A stretch of DNA of 64,000 nucleotides, from contig OX485803.1 in assembly GCA_950295325.1 (NCBI GenBank), forward strand, positions 34,237,554-34,301,553. The letters run 5' to 3'. The notes under the pieces were generated by a model that saw only the letters and a program-made list of their open reading frames with translations, was not told the origin of the DNA and searched no databases. The DNA is from Polytrichum commune. Taxonomy: Eukaryota > Streptophyta > Polytrichopsida > Polytrichales > Polytrichaceae. Below, piece by piece: positions 57,708 through 64,000 of the stretch (position 1 is its first letter; every line of letters begins with the position of its first letter). The position numbers were made by a program, and so were the translations under genes.

Positions 57708-60254
57708 CTCTCATAAGTTTTTTGAAGCTCATAGAAGTCACTAAAGACTTGGAGGAAGAAATTTGCTTGCCCATGGGTGCTATCTCTTCCAGATGATAAC
57801 CATATCTAGTATTCAAGGAAACATCCCAAATCAAGGATTCTTGGCATTCAAGCTCATTGGGAGAGACACACATCATTCAGTCAATGAACTTTGACCACCT
57901 CTACACTGGGGGGAGGGGAGTCACTTCCGTATTTTAGAAAACTATGTGAGAAAAAATGTAGGTCCACTTTGAAGTTGTGGGCTACAAATAATAATGCATG
58001 TACTTGTAACAAAACTCAAGTTACATATTGAACTCCATTTACAAATTGATCATGTTAGAGAAGATCTAAAATTAACATACCATAGGATTCTGTAGGGCGG
58101 GGAATTAAAACATTATATATGAGAGTCCCACAATATGGATGAGCACCATTGGATGTATGTCTTTGGTTAGATGTGAGAAGGGCTCTCAACGGGTTTGCGT
58201 ACTCTGTTTGATTTTTTAGTTCCTAATTAGGGTTTGCGGGAGCTCTTCAAAGATTTCATGCATGTGCAAACTCCCACCCCCTTGTGAACTTGACAAATAT
58301 CGATGGTTGATTGTTTAAGGTTGGATAGTAGGTGCTCGTCAAGTGTGCCCATCCCGCGATTCATTTTCACTTGCTTGGTGTATGGCTAGGTTTTAGTGAT
58401 TTAAATTCTTGTTGTGATATCTCGCATTTTTTGAGGTGCATTGTCAATGCCGGAGGGGGGACGATGTCAGCATGAGGCATGTGTGTGAGTGACACCAACT
58501 GCGACTTGAGGTACTTGATTTTAGTGAGATTGTTGGTGAGAAACCAAGTTTGCAATGTCTTTGACATTGAAATTGTTCTCACTTGTTGATGCCTATGCTT
58601 AGTGGTGAGAGCAACAACACATGTGGCATCCAACCCAAAGTACACATTGGTGAGTGTTGTTATAGTCTTATACTTGTTGGACAAAGAGAAACTTAAGAAA
58701 GATTTGAAACTAATAACCATGGAGGATCACCAATGGTCTTCAAACCATAATTTGAAGGGTGTAGTAAAGGTCTATTGTGTGGAATGTTGTACATAGTTTG
58801 GATCCACCATTGGAGATTATTCCATGAACAACCCATAAACTCTTTGCCAATTTTCAAAAAGGCACCTCATGTCTAACATGCATATTCAAAATTGATGCCA
58901 AAGAGAGGGGTTCTAGTTTGGTGATCATCCCCAATCACAAGCCTCTACAGGGAAGTCTATTGTCTTGACCACATTTGATCATCAAGCTCTAATGGCTGAA
59001 GGCATTTGGATACAAAGTCCAATGAATGAAACTAATGTCGATGAACCATTTGCTCTAGTTGGGTATCTTGAATCAAAGTGAGTCAAATTATGTTGGGGAT
59101 CTAGCATATATTTAAGGGGCATTGTGAGTGACAATAACTGAGTATGTGAGCAACCAATATGTGCATAACATGGGTTGGTTGAAGAAGAGTTGTCATTTAT
59201 CAAAGTGACTCAATCTTCGGTTTTTGTTTGAGCCATTAGCTTAGTTGAGTGTCAATGAGTTCAAGATTCTCAAGGATGCCCTATGTGATTCTTACTTTGA
59301 CGTGGAGGTGAACCACAATTTTGTATTGTTAGAGAAAAAATGGAGTACAAAACCTCAAATTGCTTGTCAAGTTGTTATGGGTAGGATTTTAGGCATAATT
59401 TGCAACAATGTTTTTCGCGGATCGTATGATTTGGAGTGTTGGGGTTAGAGTTCGGGTTTGAACTTAACGTCTTGAGCACAAAAAAATTGGATGTTGTGTA
59501 CTGAGTGGATTTTACCACTTGAGCCTGAAAAATAACAAACATTGCTTCGTATGTAAATGGGTAAAGCCTAAACAAACTTTGTGATTGGTGTTAGTTGGTT
59601 GTGTGTTGAAGCTACATGTATGGATGCAATTGCATTTTTAAACACAAATTTTGGAAGCATTTACATGTGTTATTAAACACAAGCATTTTATCACTATTTT
59701 CATGCGGGTATGTTTTGAAAAGATAGAGTTGCATACTAGAAAGCTAAATTGTGTGCATGTTGTGATCATGTGTTGATGTGTGAATTATGGCCCTGTCTGT
59801 GTAAGTGTATTTATTTTGACCGTTCACATGTCACAATAGATTATAGTGTTTGATTAGGGGGTGGTATATTACATGCAACAATCACCTCGTATTTTGGACA
59901 TAGAAAAAGTGACAATTTGCACACAAAATTTTGGTATTAGAACACAAAAGAACTAGAGGAACTCTCTTCATGTGCTCAATACCAATGCATTGCAGGAAGA
60001 GACTTAACCACATGTTTCAATGGGGATTTTTTCTTGGATGCTTGCAATGACCTTGAAGTATGCCTTCATCATTTGGTAGGAATATGAATTGTGCTTGGAT
60101 GGTGGGATAGGTTGCTCACTCCTACTCTCCAAATCATGGAGAAGCTTTTGTCTTTTATTAAAAAAAAGTATAAGATGCTTAAATGCAAGATCCTGTGCAA
60201 TTTGGAGTCATATATAACCCCAATCACATTTAGGGGTACAACAGACAAGTACAC
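57708..60254. other. No gene seen
   Basis: Several frames at 58367-59575 on both strands overlap and have no recognisable domain. No element ends were seen. Confidence 0.4.
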
Positions 60255-60420
60255 TTCAGAGGTGTGTGGTTAGGTGTGGATCTAGGAATAAAGCATGTTC
60301 TCAAATTTTGTTCACCATCATAGGCTTAAAAGATAACACAATTTGAGAGTGTGAGGGGGTTGCACAACTACAAGTGTTCCTTTAAGGCTTGCTTACCTTA
60401 AGTTTGTGCACATTGATTAG
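60255..60420 (+). repeat. Dispersed repeat family DR1, copy i (partial)
   Basis: GGTGTGTGGTTAGGTGTGGA, ATCTAGGAATAAAGCATG and TTCTCAAATTTTGTTCACC resemble the 5' part of DR1; the rest is lost or too diverged. Confidence 0.35.
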
Positions 60421-61073
60421 CTTTCCTCCCCGAGTATAAATCAAATCCATGACTAGATGATGGTTTCATCCTTGAGCTTAGTCTATATCTTTAGGTCATC
60501 ATCTTAAGAATAGTACATGGCAATTTTTTTGTATCAACATAACATTATTCAGATTCATAATGGTGTTCTATGAGACTTACGTTGTTCCACAAAATATGGA
60601 AAATATATGGGAACATTCCGTTGAATCTTGTTAGTCCCATAGAACATTGTTATGAATTTGAATAATTTTATGAATGTTGAGTGTAATTCTAGTTATGTAG
60701 ACTTCCTCTGCTGCCCTTCTACTAGTCTCAATATAAAATTTATAAGTTTTTTCGCTGTAATTCGTAACACTAGTTCTCTATCAATCCTTCAAATTCCGGC
60801 GTCATCCATTCTTATCTCATTTAAGATAAGCCATCACTTGCATTAAAAATATTCTCCGTCAATTATGCTTCATTGATTGCATCCACTCACCAACACCCCA
60901 ATTGGGCACAACTTATGTGAAGACAATTTTGCTAATTTGGACTCCTAATATAAAAAAGTTAGTCCTAAATGGCATGTCATCCCATCATAGATGGCATCAC
61001 TACAAATAATAAACCCGTGTTACTATGCATTCAAGTGTTGGTACAATTTACTCCAAATCTAGGACACCAAGTA
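60421..61073. other. No gene seen
   Basis: AT-rich anonymous spacer. Confidence 0.4.
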
Positions 61074-61545
61074 CACTCTAACTCCATAGTATCACACATG
61101 TGGCAATCAATGTGCACGTGGTATTATGGAGTTTTGTAGTGTTAAGATGGATGCGTGATACTATAGAATTAGTGTAGCATGTGAAATTATGGAACACAAA
61201 GGAGATGTGAGGACAATTTGAATGCGTTCTCCCGTCACCTACGCTAGTGTGGTCCACTCCACTTGGCCTTCCTGGGCGATGTGGCGGACGCATGCATTAG
61301 CATTCAAAAAGTGGCATAAGAGGAGGAAGAAGAAGAAGACACTCCACATGTTGACACATGGTGCAATGCGAGAGTGTGGGTTGACTTCTTTGATGATTTG
61401 CATTAATGACAATTTTCATGATATAAGGGAGAGAAATGTGACAATAAGGAGTGAGATTTGAACTACAAACATCCGTTCCCTAGGGTTTTGGGATATTAGA
61501 GAGTGTGTGACATTATGGAGGGTTGATATTACGGAGTTTAGGGTG
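61074..61545. mobile_element. TA-flanked MITE (Tc1/mariner type)
   Basis: TA at 61072-61073 and 61546-61547. The left CACTCTAACTCCATAGTATC pairs with the inverted right CACCCTAAACTCCGTAATAT. ATTATGGAG-like motifs recur at least six times near both ends, comparable to the subterminal repeats of the pogo elements but with a different sequence. 472 bp, non-coding. Confidence 0.6.
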
Positions 61546-61547
61546 TA

Positions 61548-62454
61548 TTCCACACATTGGTTTCCATCAACAAACCTTAAGCCCATTCATTTTATACAAC
61601 AAGAATCACGGTTGCTTATCATTGGTTCTTCTCCACTACACTAGTTTGAAATATATAGATTGACAATCTACTATTGTACTTGATCACTTAACAAAAAGAA
61701 CCAATACATTGTTTATTATATTTAGTGTCATGTACAATGTTTGTGAAGGGCCTAAACTAGATGCCTAGAGGTCTTAAAGTGTCACATCCACTAATTGCTA
61801 ATATGATACTATTTATCAACATAAGTAACCGTTTGAAGTGAAAATTTATCTACATGTTGACATTTAGGATAGCACATTGGGAATACTTGAGAGAATGGTT
61901 TTACGTTTTCGTATGCAAGGGGAAGATATCATTGAGTATACTAATGACAAGTGTCATGTGTTTACGTTTTAGTATGCAAGAGAAAGATCTTCTTCAAGAT
62001 ACTAATACCAAGTGTCAATGTCCACTTCAATCAACTTGTAGACCATTATGTAACATAGGCATACACCTCATAACACTATTAAACGAACTCATGCCAAAAT
62101 ATTAGTGAGGACACTTGAACATCATGAGGTGATAATATTGGTGACATTGTTGATCTTTGGTGTAACTTGCCATATTCCTCAAATTAAGGTAAGTGACACT
62201 ATTACACATGTGACACTAAATACCATAAACAGATGAATTAGGGCTCATAGTTCTCGTAAATTTGCATGAATTAAATTGACAATCTTTCGGCCCATTATCG
62301 CTTTCTTCCAAATTTATAACCCAATTTGCCACATGTCACGTTTTTGTTCAACCTCCATATTGGTCTTGGGGTTTTTGCAATCTACAAAGCTATGTGTTAG
62401 GGTTTCAACCACATAGGGTACATGGATTTCAATTAATTGTCAATCAAATTGCTT
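61548..62454. other. No gene seen
   Basis: Holds a short direct repeat: TTTTACGTTTTCGTATGCAA near 61900 and TGTTTACGTTTTAGTATGCA near 61959, each followed by a similar AAGATATCATTGAGTATACT or AAGATCTTCTTCAAGATACT block. Otherwise featureless. Confidence 0.4.
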
Positions 62455-62525
62455 TCCCCTACTAGGTAATTGAACTCATACCAAAAAAATACAAGAGTGC
62501 CTTTACCACTTCGGCTCTTTACAGG
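62455..62525 (-). repeat. SINE-like head, minus strand
   Basis: On the minus strand, GCCGAAGTGGTAAAGGCACT (A-box-like) is followed about 30 bases on by GGTATGAGTTCAATTACC (B-box-like). Faces a similar head at 62663. Confidence 0.35.
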
Positions 62526-62662
62526 CGAAAATTCTTACGTTTATTATTTTAAGATTCGATTGGATGTAAAAGAAAATCACATTTATCCATACTAAAATTG
62601 AGAATTTAAAATTACAATTTCTAAAAAAATTGGTTTTCCTAAAAATAGTTTAAGTAGTGTTG

Positions 62663-62740
62663 AAGTGGTAAAGGTACTAAGGTATAATGTAGCTGGTTGT
62701 ACCACCAATATTGAATTTATGATTGACCAAGGAGGGAAGG
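62663..62740 (+). repeat. SINE-like head, plus strand
   Basis: TTGAAGTGGTAAAGGTACT (A-box-like), then GTAGCTGGTTGTACCACC, then ATTGAATTTATGATTGACC as a worn B box. Head-to-head with 62455-62525, so the two A boxes form a 20-bp inverted repeat. Confidence 0.35.
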
Positions 62741-63547
62741 GGGACTTTGGAGTCCATGGTCTTCATTTCTCATTTATGAAGGTCTTAAATAAGTTTTGTA
62801 TGTACAATTTAGTGGTACCATCAATTTTTTCCATGTATGGGTTTGTTGCACACTACTAGATGCCCTAAGCATAAGAACACTTGCACTAGAGGTTGCATTC
62901 ATTCCATGCCATTGATATTTGTTCTCATTTTTTGTATGCCTTGGGAAATGTCGTGGACGACAAAATAAGGGCTACGCGAGATGGTAAGGGAGCAATTTAC
63001 ATGCCTAGTATGAGTAGGGATCCATGCCTATACAGACCTTAATGCGACTTGCTGCAAGGCAAATCCATTACTACACATTGGTTTCGACCATTACAAAACA
63101 TTCCCCTGCTTGCCACGAGGGGTTGTGAACAATGTTTTTGCAATTGGGCTTTAATTGGTAGGCCAAAGTTGCAAAGCTAAGGACAAATGATGAAATGATC
63201 AAGATGGATGGAGGATTCACCTAACCCACTGCACTTAGAATAATTCAGTGTAGGCATTTGTATGCTTATTTTATTGCACAACTCATTATCATCCATGTAA
63301 TATCTTTGGTAATTAGCATATGAAACCATACTTACCATGGTTATGGGGTTTACAATCATAGATAAACAATTTTGGATTTTGTAATTTTCTCACATTCAAA
63401 AACAATAATACCAAAGAAAAATATTTAAAGATATACACTGAAATTGAAGCTTAACATTACCAAATAGCCTACTTGTTGTATTACATGTATATACCTTGCA
63501 AATGTCACTCCACTTGGTTTCTAGGCTTTGCACATGCATGAATCCTC

Positions 63548-63551
<4 letters not shown>
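62741..63551. other. No gene seen
   Basis: Anonymous; no element ends or coding. Confidence 0.4.
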
Positions 63552-63587
<36 letters not shown>

Positions 63588-63613
63588 GATAGATAGATAG
63601 ATAGATAGATATA
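63552..63613 (+). repeat. Compound microsatellite (GT)n(ATAG)n
   Basis: An uninterrupted GT run to about 63584 passes directly into about seven ATAG units. Confidence 0.95.
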
Positions 63614-64000
63614 TTGTGGTGATCCATAATATATCACCAAAACTGCTTTGTTCTTATGCTTTGACCCCTTCCTATGTTCATGGAAGTGGACATGAAGGAT
63701 CGATAAACTTGGTCTTCCTCATTACATGAACTTTGTTTTACCTTCTTTGTTTGTTCTTCTACCTTTGTCATTCATTTCATGTCTCTTGTTGAATCTACCT
63801 CTAAAAATTGGCTTGAAGCATGAGTTGGGTCCATTATTATGTTTTATAAAGGAAAGGTTTGGCTCAATACATGACATGAGTATGCCGGATGGGAATGCTA
63901 AATTTGTGAGGCCTCCAACATGTCTTTAAGATGTCCAACATCCATTGAGGGGCGTTTGATATCACATTTTGGTAGCTATATATTCATGTTGCCGTTAGAG
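63614..64000. other. No gene seen
   Basis: The frame 63726-63929 begins with a hydrophobic stretch (LPSLFVLLPLSFISCLLLNL) but lacks further support; treated as chance. Confidence 0.35.

Noticed and set aside
1-64000. CRISPR arrays, operons, prokaryotic integrative elements
   Set aside because: No regularly spaced short repeats, no long tightly packed frames; the repeat content is that of a eukaryotic nuclear genome.

Overview
This is AT-rich eukaryotic nuclear DNA, most likely from a land plant with a large, repeat-rich genome. The clues are PIF/Harbinger, Mutator-like, hAT, CACTA-like and pogo-like inverted-repeat elements, an LTR-like segment with a TATA box, SINE-like tRNA heads, a degraded LINE, and CpG-poor, TG/CA-rich sequence. 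No species can be named from this window. I see no intact protein-coding gene, no convincing tRNA or rRNA gene, and no prokaryotic feature. Most short reading frames here are chance; a few are decayed transposon coding sequence.

Layout. 1-4610: possible CACTA end, dispersed repeats, SINE-like sequence, and a pogo-type element (3753-4606) with a Harbinger-type MITE inserted in it (3796-4157). 4837-6333: two more MITEs and a mini-CACTA foldback. 7066-9242: a GC-richer degenerate minus-strand reading frame, perhaps gag/ORF1-like. 10509-13595: a foldback, a hAT element with a transposase relic, and two related Mutator-like MITEs inserted side by side at one target site. 14257-19812: a decayed Harbinger-like transposase followed by a cluster of MITEs, one nested. 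20640-28600: mostly anonymous, plus a nested Harbinger/hAT pair at 26012-26905. 28993-30584: the 3' half of a LINE (RNase H and C-terminal region), minus strand. 31321-33930: foldbacks and Mutator-like elements. 39085-42353: LTR-derived DNA carrying a long-TIR element and a 192-bp tandem repeat. 42793-44000 and 56021-57704: related MITEs in opposite orientation. 52763-53670: a second pogo element that keeps only the C-terminal part of its transposase. 61074-61545: a TA-flanked MITE. 62455-62740: head-to-head SINE-like heads. 63552-63613: a compound microsatellite.

The window therefore records repeated rounds of DNA-transposon insertion. Three-base TWA/TCA duplications and shared GGGCC/GGGTG termini point to a Harbinger-type transposase mobilising several MITE families. 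TA duplications point to pogo/mariner activity, 8-bp duplications to hAT, and 9-bp duplications to Mutator-like activity. Family assignments rest on termini, duplications and short protein motifs read by eye; no database search was possible.
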